Positions 1 to 10,548 of a DNA stretch of 21,996 nucleotides are shown here, one piece after another (positions within the stretch are counted from its first letter, which is position 1; each line of letters begins with the position of its first letter). The DNA is from Polymyxa betae (lineage: Eukaryota; Endomyxa; Phytomyxea; Plasmodiophorida; Plasmodiophoridae): contig RBZT01000481.1 of assembly GCA_003693705.1 (NCBI GenBank), positions 1 to 21,996 of the forward strand, read 5' to 3'. Both the position numbers and the translations under genes were made by a program. The notes below the pieces were generated by a model. It saw only the letters and a program-made list of their open reading frames with translations, made no database searches and was not told the origin of the DNA.

Positions 1-2
1 AG

Positions 3-3000
3 AGAACTAAATGTGGAATGCAGCTGAAGTGCTACTGTCTATCTCATCGATGCGATGGAAAGATGGTTCACCCCGACACCTTTTCTGCACATGAATGAGC
101 AGACCAAAATATGTCTAAGCATGTAGAAGACAACGCGTCATCAATATCGTCAGCTTCGGAACGTGTGGGTTATCAGGAAAGCACGGTCGACAATGTGTCA
201 GTGTCTAGCGAACTTGGCAATGCTGGAGCAAGTATCGATATTGAAATCGATTTGGCATTTTCTGCGAATGACGCCCAAACTGACAATCAACTATCAAGTG
301 CGAATCCAGAGAACAGCAGCGTTACCAATTCTCCAGAGCTGGCCATCCTTTCGGATAACCGAACAAGTTCGATAAGCTCAATCCACGAAGCTGATTTAAA
401 CCACAATGGCGTGTATATTGATCCAATCGCCGATTTGAAGTTCAAATTCGATCAATGCATAGCGAAGACTATGAACAATGGGCGATCAATGCATAGCGAA
501 GACTATGAACAATGGGCGAAAGTTGCTCCAAACTCGATCGGTCATTCATCAGAACCAAATTGATGAGCTTGACATCCCCTCATTACAGCATCTAGAGAGA
601 ATCAAGATTAAGGTCATGCAATTTGCAGATCAACGCTTAAGATCAGGGATTAACCGAAAAAGTTTCGACGAGCTGTTAAAATTGTATCTTTTGGAAATGT
701 CGACGCGGCCAGACCCCCAGACTGGAGAAGCCATGGGAATGTATCGGAATTTCCCTGAAGGATGGGATCAAGCCAAGAAAACCGTTTTGAGGGATCTCTT
801 CCTGAATTTTACGCCAATACTTTTGGAATCATGCCCGAATGGACACTGCATATTCATTCAGGACTTGGAAAACGAGCAGGAATGTCATGAATGTCACACA
901 TCAAGACAGAAATCAAAATCGTTTCTGTATTGGCCGATATCATATGATATACAGGTTTCAAATGTTTACGAGTGTTGTCGAATTTGAAAATGATCAAGTG
1001 TTTTGCAGATCCGATTCGCGTTCCCGTCAATTGCTGCTCTCTTTCGTTCCGGGTTTTCGGAGATCGACGACCTGGTCAGAGACTTCAAGGCAACGAACAA
1101 GAGAGAGGAGATAATGTCAGATTGGGTGCATGGAAACCTTTTCTACGATCACTACGCTCCTTTTCATCTGGAAGCCACTGGAGAGCTCTCTATGTATACA
1201 AATATCATCTAATGTAGTTTCCTTATAGCTGACAGCGAGTTAGATGGAATGGGAACTATGGTACTGGCATTGGCGCATTCGTTTGATGGAGCTCGAGTGC
1301 ACATTTCATCAAAGGTATCAATCTGGCCGCATCTCTTCTCCTATCTTACTCTGCCGCCCTCTGCCCGTTGCAAACCCTCTTCAATTATGATGACCTCCTG
1401 TTCATATCTCTCAAGCCAAGCGTTTTTCAAACTGATTGCTCATGAGCTCAATGTTATCAACCAGAGGGGATTGTGTATTTTCGATTCGGTTACTAACCGA
1501 CTTATAATGGTAAGGAATGGCTAAGAAGAACACAGTTGTCATAGTCAAATTAAGATGCTGTGTGATCAGATAAAAGTCAAGTTGATGAGCAGCATGGGCG
1601 ACCTGCCCGCTTTTGCAAAGGCCATGAGAAAAGCTGGTCACAACAGCCGACATGGAGCCTGTATATGCTCTATTGAAGGTGTCGTCAGTGGGCAGCGTAC
1701 ATGCCGGCTAGGCTCGTTTGCGTTCTTACCTAAGCATCATCAGTTTCGTAAACGTGCCCTGATTCCGAATTGTTTGAATCTGCATATGAAATCGCCTACA
1801 CCATGTTTTTGGACGAAAGATTCAATAGTGGAAGCAGGTAACTGAATTAAGATGAAAGAAAGTTTACTTATCCGATCAACTGTTTTACAGGCCAAAACGC
1901 TTCTCGTTATGAGCTGGCGAAGAAAAATGAGCGGAGCGCAGTGCCAAGGCTCATAACGGTGTCGCTCGCAAAGCCAAAGGGACGATCAAGCCTTACGATC
2001 GTAAATCCGACAAGAAACATCCATACAAAAGTTCAGGACCAGGGCATTATGGAGTTGACGCGTTAACGGAAACCCTGAGCTCAGGATGGGACCCAAGCAG
2101 GCAGTATAAATCTGATTTCATGCATCACCTAGGCGTAAGTCAAAGACTTGTATTATTTGCTGTCACAAGATTTTTAATCAAAACTGCAGAACGTGTTTAG
2201 GACTCTAGTGGAATCCCTAGACCACGAAAGTGGTGGATCTGGCCTCGCCTTCACTGCTGAGGCAAGGAAATCAGAACAGGTTCTAGGCAGGCTAAAGCAT
2301 GTCTGGGATGTGGAATCGCCGCTTCCTTGGTCTTTGGTTGCAAATAGCCGTATGCAAATATCCAAACGCCTCAGCTCTCTCGTGGTTCCAGAATGTATGG
2401 CCAAGACTATTCTGTACGCTTATGAAATTAACGGATGTTTGAACAGGCACAGAGGAAGTGTTCAATCCATATGTAAAATCACAAATTTTGACCAAGAACG
2501 CACAATGGCACATGTTGCTGCACGGATTGTTCAAATTTATGACACGAGGTCTTTTTCAAAAGACTGGAGACGCAAAAGCTGTTCAGAAAGCCCTGTATGG
2601 TTTCTTTGACTGCTTTTCACAGATAACTTGCTCCATTTTGAAGCGTTCCCAACTTGAAAGACTACAGCTGAAAATAACAGAAAGCCTGGCAGTGCTGGAA
2701 GAGGTAAGCTGCTTGAATTTGGAACTGGAAAACGTCTTCACTCACAGTTCAATATTTTCAGAAACTCCCCAGCATGTACATGACTCTACCGGTGCACTTT
2801 ATGCTGCATATTGTGCCTCATATTCTACAAGATTTGGGGCCTCTAACTGGAACGTCTTGGAATTTTTGGTCGGAGCGGTTTTGAAGCCCATGAATCACGC
2901 TAGCCGAGGGCAATCAGTCAACATAATGAACAACTACTCAGAACAAGTGGTGATATCGTGCTTCGGTATGATGGCAGTATCTACCAAGCAAAATACTGAT

Positions 3001-4053
3001 CCCACTTTTTGCATAGGCGTGAATACCATCAGCAATTTCCCTACAGCTCAGATAGGCTGTGGACATTTGGAGAGTCAAAAGATGCCGATGAAAGCAAAAC
3101 CGATGATGAATTGGAAACCACTCCGGTGATATTTAAAGTTCAAGATTTGCAGTTAGGTACTAGATTACTTCAATGATTGCAGTCAAACAGATTCCAACGA
3201 TTTTTATTCAGGAAAGTTACATGAAGAACTTTTCAATCAGATCGAGCAGTATCGAAATTCGGTTGAAGTTTTCAATCAGGGCCTTATCAAGCCTTTCTCA
3301 CAGCAACAGCTAACTCAACAGCCGATAGCGTTTTTCCAGCGTCACCATTCTGATCTGCTACAATTTTTAGGGAGAGAGGGCTTCCAGGAGAATCTCCTGA
3401 ATGCTTTAAAAGGTAAGCTTCGCTGTAGTAATCGTCATGGAAGCAACTGGAAATGTTTGGGACAGTGTTATTTTAACAGATTGCCTTTATTAGAATTCGA
3501 TACGCTGAGTAGTTACTGCCAATTGTTTGTTTAATCTTCAATACAAGAAGTGTTTTATTCAGATTTCCTGGCTTTCACCTAACCTGCAATGCCTTTTTAC
3601 AAAAACGATTTAGGAGAAATTCTGACAATCAAACGAGTGCGACACAAAGAAAAGCTCTTTCGATCCCGCGAATACGAAGAAAAACGATCGCTGAAAACCT
3701 GCAACCATATCATGCAGGTCAAAATCGACTCAACCAGAGCCAGCGGAACAGATCACTGGTTTTGTGCTGTTAATTGGTTTACAAAGATGTCAATAATGGA
3801 AGAGATGCCAGTAATGACCATTGCATACGTTGATTGGTTCCAGTCTCTTCCAAGATCTTCAAATCCTGCCTTTACAACTGATGAAGAGACCGGCCTCCCT
3901 CTAGTTGAACCAATGAACAAGACAGAGAACAATAAATGGTGTAGGTGGGTGCTATTGGATAATGTCAACCCTTGCAATTTTATGCTGGGAAAAATCGAGG
4001 GAGTCAAAGGTTACTTCATAATTCGAATTGGAAGACTCGAACAGAGCGAATAA
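3..4053 (+). pseudogene. Decayed Tnp2/Plavaka-type DDE transposase, 5' end outside window
   Basis: This is the transposase of a CACTA/CMC-superfamily DNA transposon. Domains in order: an N-terminal zinc finger (CYCLSHRCDGK followed by H, about 30-90); a Zn-binding stretch with CPNGH and ECHEC (832-900); the DDE-core blocks SDWVHGNLFYDHY and LAHSFDGARVH, then WPHLFSYLTLPPSARCK (1117-1380); GDLPAFAKAMRKAGHN (about 1594-1640); GHYGVDALTE and DFMHHLG; LPSMYMTLPVHFMLHIVPHI; and a C-terminal domain at 3589-4053. Clear GT-AG introns are 955-1008, 1510-1554, 1838-1890, 2135-2189, 2704-2761 and one starting at 3413. Damage: in-frame stops at 96-98, 1210-1212 and 3580-3582; a 34-bp tandem duplication at 450-517; frame changes near 1945, 2420-2460 and 2895. 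The family assignment rests on motif order and spacing. No terminal inverted repeats were identified. The element is almost certainly unable to make its own transposase. Confidence 0.85.
450..517 (+). repeat. Perfect 34-bp tandem duplication inside the transposase
   Basis: Two identical 34-base units, 450-483 and 484-517, lie head to tail and begin GATCAATGCATAGCG. Because 34 is not a multiple of three, the second unit shifts the frame. The upstream reading frame (from 111) ends 46 bases past the repeat, and the downstream frame (from 478) carries the rest of the domain. Counting only one unit makes the two frames continuous. Either a recent slippage event or an assembly artefact would explain it. 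Confidence 0.95.
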
Positions 4054-4522
4054 ACTTTTATTGATATTCTTCGATAATATTATCTGAAAGAAAATTTCAA
4101 CAATGAAAGATTCTGTCACGGAAGAAGAAAAATAGTTAGAAGATGATAAACAGCTACGTTGTATGCATCCGGATTGCGACGACAATAGAAGCTCCTGACC
4201 AATAGGTTCATCGATGGCTATGCGGCGACAATGGCACTAGTAACAGCTGGAACCGGCGATAGACAGAGCGCAGGCACTGTTACTATTGAACAGAATGGGC
4301 CCATGAAGACAGATGATATCGCAGCCGTGATCGCCAGAGGCTGTTTCATCAGCAGGGGCAGCAGCACCAACAGAATGACACAACCCAGAAAAAAACTAAT
4401 GAAAAAGGAGAAATGTCTGAAAATGGAATAATCTAATAAATAACGATTACTGAATTACAACATTCAAACAGATTGATAAACCAGATAGCACTTAATGAGA
4501 GAAAGAGCACTCTCACTTATAG
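4054..4522. other. No gene supported
   Basis: AT-rich sequence downstream of the transposase. A 66-codon open frame at 4231-4431 has no recognisable domain and lies next to low-complexity sequence. I see no convincing exon or terminal inverted repeat of the upstream transposon here. Confidence 0.5.
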
Positions 4523-5220
4523 AAGAAGCAGCAGCTGAAACAGGAATACCATCACCAGCAGCTGAAACTGCAGAACCAAACCATCAGCAGCAGCAGCCGC
4601 AGCAGCAGCAGCACAGTACCGTTAATATCAACAGCACCAGCACCAGGAAGCATTAGCAGCAATAGTGTCCTCGAAGTTAACTGAAAGTAACGGTAGGTGT
4701 ACCAGAAGCACAACCAGAATCATTAGAACACAATTTATCAGTTCAAGATAAGAAACGGAAAGAGTCTCAATATGAAATCGTCAAGCTGCCATAATTGAAA
4801 ATGCACAAAAGCTCCAGTTTTCCGAATAAATACAGAAGATAAATATAAAGCGAAATATAAACTCATTGATATAATTGAAAAGATAAAACATTCAGGATTC
4901 AGATAAAACGTAATAAAACCAAAAATCCCTCACCTACAGCAGATGCAGCAGCAGAAACGACAGCAACGGCGTCAACAGGCAGTGATGACACCGAGAACCG
5001 CATCAGCACCAGTATCTTCGTCACCAATAGTGACAGCGGCAGAAGCTGAAACAAGAGCACTATCAGCAGCAGTTGAAACAGCAGAATCATCAGCAGCTGC
5101 AGCACAGTACCATCATTATCATCACCACCAGGAAGCATTAGCACCAATAGCGGACGTGAAGTTAACAGAAGCTAGATGCTGTAGCAGCAAAAGAAATCGC
5201 AGCCATAGAATGCAGCCATA
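4523..5220. repeat. Duplicated CAG-rich low-complexity tract
   Basis: Two diverged copies of a CAG/CAT-rich block lie about 485 bases apart. Both run from a stretch of AGCAGC/GAAACAGC repeats, through CAGCACAGTACC, to CACCAGGAAGCATTAGCA and then an AAGTTAAC-GAA segment (about 4530-4700 and 5040-5180). Read in one frame the second copy gives a Gln/Ala/His-rich peptide (4943-5221), but there is no domain and no ATG. It is best treated as microsatellite-derived sequence, though an exon for a poly-Q protein is not excluded. Confidence 0.7.
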
Positions 5221-5269
5221 GCAGCACCAGTACAATCAGGATCCCTCAACCCCATCATCAAATAGTAAT

Positions 5270-5500
5270 GTAAAACAAGCTAATAAAGATTGTCAGTATT
5301 CATAAACAATCATTTTTCAAAAGGCAAAAAGCCATCAAATTGATAGAAAGATTGAATAAAGATCAAGGAGGAAAACTCTGGAAATAGGGACTTACCTCTA
5401 AACAATAACACGTAGGTGATTGCCAATATGTGGGCTAGGCTCTGGGCTCAGCAGCCTCGTGTCATCACGGCGCCTTTCGACTAAAGGCGGTCGACAGGCA
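5270..5500. repeat. Dispersed block, copy 1 (partner at 5817)
   Basis: This segment is repeated in the same orientation 547 bases downstream. It runs from GTAAAACAAGCTAATAAAGA through GGGACTTACCTCTAAACAAT to a GC-rich end with AAAGGCGGTCGACAGGCA. On the minus strand both copies keep GAG|GTAAGTCCC, a good splice donor, preceded by a conserved frame ending ...LLSPEPSPHIGNHLRVIV, or in another frame a hydrophobic ILAITYVLLFR. The conserved donor suggests the block once held a minus-strand exon. Confidence 0.75.
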
Positions 5501-5690
5501 CCATGATGGCACGGTGTCATTGAGCCAGAGAGCGACAGCCGGGACTCACCACCGAAAACGTGACAGCGGGGGCTCGATGGTCTGAACGACATCGATGATG
5601 CTACGATCTGAACAGCTGTGTCGGCTCAGCCACGATCCAGACAACGGCGCAGGATCCATGATCGGGACAGCGGCGGCGCCACTCAGATCA

Positions 5691-5800
5691 GGACGATGAC
5701 CTCGGCTCCATAATTAATCTGGACCGAAGGGTCAGTACGCCACCCATGTAGGGACGATGACGTCGGCTCCCTAATCAATCTGGAACGAGGGGTCAGTACG
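5691..5800. repeat. Two-copy tandem repeat, ~61-bp period
   Basis: 5691-5739 and 5752-5800 share GGACGATGAC-TCGGCTCC, then TAAT-AATCTGGA and GGGTCAGTACG, with a few mismatches. It sits between the two copies of the larger duplicated block. Confidence 0.8.
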
Positions 5801-5816
5801 ATAATGACAAGACGAT

Positions 5817-6045
5817 GTAAAACGAGCTAATAAAGACAGATAGAATTCAAAAACAATCATTGTTTAAAGGCAGAAACCTGTAAATAAATAGAACAGATTA
5901 AATAAAAACTCAAGACGGAAAACTCAGCAAATAGGGACTTACCTCTAAACAATAACACGTAGGTGATTGCCAACATTTGGGCCAGGCTCTGGGCTCAACA
6001 GCCTCGCGTCATCATGGCCTGGCGACCGAAGGCGGTCGCCAGGCA
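5817..6045. repeat. Dispersed block, copy 2 (partner at 5270)
   Basis: This is the second copy of the block at 5270-5500, with the same splice-donor-bearing core AGGGACTTACCTCTAAACAA. The tails differ. Here the end has become a near-perfect stem-loop (listed separately), whereas copy 1 has only a short CGCCTTT/AAAGGCG hairpin. The sequence beyond 6045 is unrelated to that beyond 5500. Confidence 0.75.
6017..6044. other. Perfect 11-bp inverted repeat (hairpin)
   Basis: GCCTGGCGACC (6017-6027) and GGTCGCCAGGC (6034-6044) are exact reverse complements around the six-base loop GAAGGC. It lies at the end of the second copy of the duplicated block. No terminator context is visible; it may mark an element boundary. 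Confidence 0.8.
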
Positions 6046-6111
6046 TTCGGGTCTTTCGAGATATAGTTCCGCTGATGAATTTGAATTGTTCTAAGGATCT
6101 ACTGAAATATC

Positions 6112-6298
6112 TCTATGAAATTGTCCATACAATATTGAACTTCCTTCAATATCATTGTAATAAGATGTTAACTCTTTTACTATGATGTTTGGAGACCATA
6201 TTCAGGAACAGCAACTCCTAGCGAATGAGTGTTCAAAACTGAATGATCACCTTACAGATCTATTTACAAATACTTCCAACAGCATCAGTCACCATTAA
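6112..6298 (+). pseudogene. C-terminal fragment of the secreted modular family
   Basis: This fragment matches the last module of the gene ending at 11648. The shared run is IV-ILN-LQYHCN, with nucleotide identity over CTTCAATATCATTGTAATAA. A one-base loss near 6160 then moves the frame. After it the frame resumes with DVNSFTMMFGDHIQ and NECSKLNDHLTDLF, against DVELFIKTFGDQID and KYCSELSEQCPAL in the intact copy, and stops at 6296. No upstream exons are recognisable. Confidence 0.65.
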
Positions 6299-6501
6299 AA
6301 GACGATATAAATGTTTTCTTGAAATCCTGCTTCTATCGATGACATTCTGGTCTTCAACAGAATGATGGTGAAGGCGGGTGGCGAACGGGACCCTTCCCAG
6401 CCCTGATTATAAAGGAGACTTGGAGAGCTGCCGGATTCATAGTATGAGCCGGGGACATTTTGATTCTATCAGCTTGTCCTTCGTGATTCCTATCCGGATA
6501 A

Positions 6502-6729
6502 ACACCCAGCAAACTTACCTCTACCCAAGAACTCAAGAAACCACACGCCTCAGCCGTCCCACATGATCCGGTGCGCGTTGAAAGGCAAAGAAACATGGCA
6601 GCTATGGAAGAAAGACGTCCTCCGGTGGGCAAACCACCAAAAAATCATTGGAAGAAATTAGTTGATAACGTTCCCTGTTGTAAAAGTGCTACTCTACACG
6701 TGGCGAGATTTAGACAACTCAAGGAATGA
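6502..6729 (+). CDS. Candidate exon, Pro/Lys/Arg-rich, function unknown
   Basis: This is a 75-codon open frame without an early ATG (first Met at 6595). It contains HDPVRVERQRN, ERRPPVGKPPKNHWKK and VPCCKSATLHVARF and ends in a TGA. An acceptor-like CCCAG lies at its 5' end. Codon content looks coding, but no family is recognised and no partner exon was found. Overlapping open frames on both strands (6354-6632 minus, 6378-6566 plus) look less convincing. Confidence 0.3.
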   Translation, partial: TPSKLTSTQELKKPHASAVPHDPVRVERQRNMAAMEERRPPVGKPPKNHWKKLVDNVPCCKSATLHVARFRQLKE

Positions 6730-7370
6730 ATTATTAAAGGTCTAAAAAGTAGATTAATAAAGAGGCACGCGCCTTGAAAAGATTTGATAAATTATAAGGA
6801 CACGAGATCTTTTATTGTAGCCGGCAGGCGGTGCAGTACGACAATGTCAACATTCCGACATCTATTGATACAGCCAAATCGACTTCAAAAATGCGACCGC
6901 AGTTTCCGAGGGACCAGCATACCGGTATTTCAAGAAATTTGTCAAAAATGCGAATGCTTTAAGCAATCAGAGCTCATTAAGATAATGCATTCAGGAACAG
7001 ATCTGTGCCGTTTGTATTTAGGGACGGCAAATTTTTAACGTCTCATCAGGGACGATGATTATCTCGTCAGAACTCAGAATCAGTTTTTAAATCCGCTTCC
7101 ATAATCAAAGCAGCAGGGTTACTGACCTGCCCAATTTTCGTTCTAGCTTGAACTGACGTTTGGGCCGGGGCATGATGATGACAAGCGATAATGGACACAG
7201 AGCTCGAATTCGGCGCTCGGAAACCCAGCTTTAAAGACATTTTAGGACTGTAAAGCTGCGTGACTACGCACATTTCTTTTTTTGATCCTGTTCAAAAAAT
7301 GCGTACGGATAGTTTCAATTTCAAGTGCGTATGAGTTTTCTTTCAATCCCCCATACAGACGGGAAAATTT
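6730..7370. other. No gene supported
   Basis: Open frames at 6784-7038 (+) and 7067-7273 (-) lack ATG starts, domains or good splice sites. Nothing else was recognised. Confidence 0.4.
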
Positions 7371-7560
7371 AAATTGACCTACGATTGCTCTACGCTCTAC
7401 GGATTGATCTACTCCACGCACTTTTTAATTGCTCTGTAAATTGATCTATTTTGACGGAAATCAGACAATTGACCTACAAAATGATCTACTTTCTCGAATG
7501 ATCTATTTTTGACCTTACTCCACGGACAGTTAATTGCGACCTGCTAATTGATCAAAAGTT
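7371..7560. repeat. Degenerate GATCTA-type short repeat
   Basis: About ten variants of ATTGATCTAC occur within 190 bases: ATTGACCTAC, ATTGCTCTAC, ATTGATCTACTCCACG, ATTGATCTATTTTGAC, ATGATCTACTTT, ATGATCTATTTTTGAC and others. The longer pieces CTACTCCACGCAC and CTTACTCCACGGAC recur about 107 bases apart, which suggests an old higher-order duplication. No coding frame crosses the tract. Confidence 0.65.
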
Positions 7561-8317
7561 ACCTCCAGGTTAAATGAGGAATCAAAGAGATTATTAAAAT
7601 CGGGAAGATCCGAGTAATTTTGTATAGGGTATGGATCATAGAGTATCGGTTCCTATAAAGCATGATAAAGAGATGTGACATGTTTCTGACAGAATAATGT
7701 TACTCTGGTGTCTGTAGTAGGGAGGGCGAGAGGACAGACCTTATCAGGGGGTCACTTCCAGTGTGTGTGTAACATTACTAGTCGAACAGCTGTATGTAGC
7801 CAAGCGCTCAGATAGGCTCAGGATCAGGAAGACAATTTCTAGGCCAACCATTTTCACCTAATGAAGTCTGATGGATCCGAAACTTTTGCTTCGGATCAAA
7901 GTGAGTTGAAAGTGGATATTTTTCAAAGCGAAAATTTTTGTCAAGGGATGATGGCTCAACTGACAGGAAAAATGTGGTTTTGTGGTAACACAAATGTGGA
8001 AACCGTAATCATAATCGCTTAGCTTCACCAATATAAAATGCGAGATTTGGTCATAATGAATATAATGTGAAATTATCACAGAATTCCTTCAAGTGTCAAT
8101 AATATTGAAGAGTGTTCAATACGGATCTTCAAAATCTAAGATATTTCCTCATACTAGATGAATACATCAGATAATTTTCTTTTCCAGTGCATCAAAATGG
8201 CGCCGAATACACTCCAGCTGTACCAAAAGCAAAAGATTCGACTCAGAGTCCGCTTTGATTGATCGAGCGATTCATTGAGTCATTTATTCGGGCAGTTCCT
8301 CCAATTATGAGATGAAG
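7561..8317. other. Mostly unassigned; weak exon signals
   Basis: Two overlapping minus-strand frames (7808-7993 and 7858-8079) are open for 60-70 codons without a recognisable domain. A good acceptor, TTTTCCAG at about 8187, precedes a short plus-strand frame reading NGAEYTPAVPKAKDSTQ, which could be an upstream exon of the membrane-protein candidate that follows. Nothing firm. Confidence 0.3.
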
Positions 8318-8590
8318 GCGACACAATTTCCTCTTGTGCAGTGACTGCCGCAACAAGCAGATCGTACAAAGGAAGATTAAGTATCTGTTTTTTGCGGCGG
8401 TTCCATTTTTCTATAAGAATCTCGATTTGTGGAATTTTGGTCGCGATTGACATTCTGCTTCACAATGCTTTCAAAGGCCTTCATTATTGGCCTGTGTTGA
8501 TGTCTAGTTTGATGATTCTCGTGTTGGGGATAATTCCGTAATCTAAATAGCTGTGGTGCTCTATGTGATGGACTCTTCAACCGCCTGTTT
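8318..8590 (+). CDS. Tentative small membrane protein with Cys pairs
   Basis: Hand splicing suggests an exon at 8318-8439 (HNFLLCSDCRNKQ, then a hydrophobic KYLFFAAVPFFYKN), a 37-base intron at 8440-8476 (GTCGCG...CAAAG), and an exon from 8477 reading LHYWPVLMSSLMILVLGIIP, a likely membrane span. A possible last exon after AATAG ends CGALCDGLFNRLFCRCP before a TAA near 8590. The C-x2-C pair and later cysteines suggest a metal-binding site beside membrane segments. The donor for the last intron is unclear, no start was fixed, and no family is recognised. Confidence 0.3.
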
Positions 8591-8954
8591 TGTCGTTGCC
8601 CCATTCGCCCATAAACTTGATGCTATATCGCCAGTGTTCGCCTATCGCATTATGGGTTGGTTCCGGTACGGTGTATTTGTGATTTCATGATAGCTCGTGG
8701 TTTATGCTTCCGCATTGCGCTAGAACCAAGTGAGCGGTTATTTCGCCGTTATTCTTGCGATATTGAGGCCTCCTGTCAAGAATATCGTGCATTGTCTGTC
8801 TGTGTCGCTGTAGCTTTAGCCTTTAATATGGGAAGCCCTGAATTATTCTAGTAATATCAAAGTTCGGAAATGCTTTGAATGTCACAAATCAGTTTTTGTC
8901 ACAATTAGCTCAGCCTTGGAGCACACGTTCAATTGCGGTACTGTTAGTGCATTT
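8591..8954. other. No gene firmly supported
   Basis: An open plus-strand frame at 8657-8851 has several cysteines and a hydrophobic tail segment (VCVAVALAFNMG). An overlapping frame gives VVLYVMDSSTACFVVAPFAH. Either could belong to the preceding membrane-protein candidate, but the frames conflict and I could not choose. Confidence 0.3.
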
Positions 8955-9172
8955 TGTCATGCCCCGACGTTCGCGTACCCGATCTGGTCGTCATTAAGGC
9001 GTACCTGCTTGATCTCCTATCTTTATCATATATATTATATTTTCGATCGCTATTGTGTACCTTTTAAGATCATTCTTTTGTGATCATTATTCATCCTTCC
9101 TTTTGAACCATACAAGGCCTAGTTCCGCTCTGTATTCGTCTCATATTCTCGTAGTCATTCTGTGGCATTACA
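8955..9172. mobile_element. Solo LTR, copy 1, with 5-bp target duplication
   Basis: A 218-bp element starts TGTCATGCCCCGACG and ends TGGCATTACA, the TG...CA ends typical of LTR retrotransposons. Its termini TGTCATGCC/GGCATTACA form an imperfect inverted repeat. It is flanked by perfect 5-bp direct repeats CATTT (8950-8954 and 9173-9177), the target-site duplication expected after integrase-mediated insertion. A near-identical 218-bp copy lies at 18363-18580. No internal retroelement sequence is attached, so recombination between two LTRs probably removed it. Orientation cannot be fixed. Confidence 0.9.
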
Positions 9173-9177
9173 CATTT

Positions 9178-9508
9178 TTGTGATTCTTTTCAATGCTGGG
9201 ATCAGTAAGTCACATTTCGGGACAAAACAAGCGAACAAATCCGTGATCGAATGGAAAGTTCTCCATAGACTGGACAGCGATTCATTGCCTGACGTTGCGC
9301 AAATTAAAACCAATACTGATAGGAACAAATTTTGCTGTATACGATTACATTACAGTGATGTATGAATGGTAACGTAACAGCGTTGGGGAAGCGTCAAGAG
9401 AAAGTGAGAACTATTTCTTGCGCAAAAACTGTCAGAATATTTTGCGCATTTGGCAGACCTCGGACTTGATCGAATCGTTGTCTCATCAAACTCGTCGTTA
9501 TTATCAAG
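9178..9508. other. Upstream region of the secreted-family gene
   Basis: No exon is supported. The region holds GTAACGTAAC at about 9370, the same ACGTTA-type motif that crowds the RING gene at 12.5-13.9 kb. The open frame on the opposite strand (9350-9775) is a shadow of the signal-peptide exon. Confidence 0.4.
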
Positions 9509-10533
9509 ATGCTTTCTTCCTGCATCTTTCTCTTGATACTGGTGATATGCGATGCCACCAATGGCACCATTATGGGGCAACTCATTAATAGGCCGATGGA
9601 GCAGCCCGCCGAGGTAAGCTCGTCCGTTCTGTATCAGCAAAAGTCGTCGATTCGTCATTAATGGGAAATGGATAGTTTTTGAGTGAAAGTGATATCCGAC
9701 CAGCTCAAGATTCCGATCATCAGCCTCTTTTACTCCGGGATTTCCTGGTTGGCATTGAAAGACGAAGTACTTCACCTCCCGCTTTCGATTTGAGTGTAAA
9801 ACGGGCAGCTTTCTGCGAACATCTCAGGCTAAATATTCGATCTAGGAGCCATTTGAGACTTTATCAAATTCTACTGTATGAAGTGGTGCAGCTCGCTGCC
9901 CATTATGAGACTGAGATTTCTTTGCAATGTGAATCTGTCAATAGGGGGTTCTATTCACACATCAACTGTGACACTACCTGAAGAGCAACAATTAACAAAC
10001 TCATTTCCGCGACCGAATCTGGACTTTCTTCTGAATCATAATGTTGCTGATATTACAGACTATGATAGTCTATGCCAGTTTCTGGTAACAACAATTCTAT
10101 CGGTAGGCTGCTGTATTAAATGGTTTCTCCGAACAAGGAGCCGAATGCCAAAGAGCTGCAAGCTCTCTCTCAGCAAGCGTCCGGCTGTTTCATTGATTAT
10201 ATCAAGAGAGTCAGGAATCCATTAACAGTGGATCTGAATGGCACAAATATTATCATACATGAAATCACGGAGATCGCTCTGTGTGAGACCACATTACACA
10301 AGCTCATATTAATAGCCAATCTGTATCGGAAACTCATCTTAATCCGGACGCTTCGTCGCGATTTCTTGCAAGGCAATCGATCTATGAATGACTGGAGGAT
10401 TGCTGTCAGTGGTCCAGTATTACGCTGTCTCATACATTGCTGCTCGAAAGATCTCGAGATGTTCCAGTCCCGTTGGGGGAATCCGTTCTCACATTCTCGA
10501 TTCAAATTGAGATGCTCCGGAGATAAATGTTGA
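9509..10533 (+). CDS. Secreted modular family, copy 1 (first module), partly degraded
   Basis: Exon 1 is 9509-9613: 35 codons from ATG starting MLSSCIFLLILVICDATNG, a signal peptide. Intron 9614-9675 (GTAAGC...GATAG) is phase 0. Exon 2 is 9676-9795 with SDIRPAQDS, then donor GTAAAA. The next exon, ending at 10084, carries TLPEEQQ and HNVADITDYDSLCQFL. Compared with the copy at 15-16 kb it has lost about 40 residues including the basic stretch, and its frame cannot be joined to exon 2 at an obvious acceptor. Intron 10085-10131 should end CAG as in the other copy but reads CCG; a fallback AAG six bases on (10137) keeps the frame. The last exon runs to TGA 10531-10533 with PLTVDLNG, TLHKLILIANLYRK and CCSKDLEMFQSRWG. 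Function unknown. It may form one gene with the next entry, which continues in the same frame. Confidence 0.6.
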
Positions 10534-10548
10534 TATAATCTGGGCCAG

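Noticed and set aside
4899-5147. Leu-rich minus-strand frame that looks like membrane segments
   Set aside because: It is the reverse complement of CAG/CAT repeats; the hydrophobic residues come from CTG codons in low-complexity DNA.
5398-5592. 64-codon Pro/Arg-rich minus-strand frame
   Set aside because: Part of the duplicated block; only its last ~18 codons are conserved with copy 2, so it was noted as repeat content rather than a gene.
9350-9775. 141-codon minus-strand frame and its 64-codon counterpart at 15887-16081 (+), sharing GRAYLG...ELPH
   Set aside because: They are conserved only because they lie opposite the signal-peptide exon of the secreted family. On the other strand that exon has an ATG, a signal peptide and matching splice donors in both copies.
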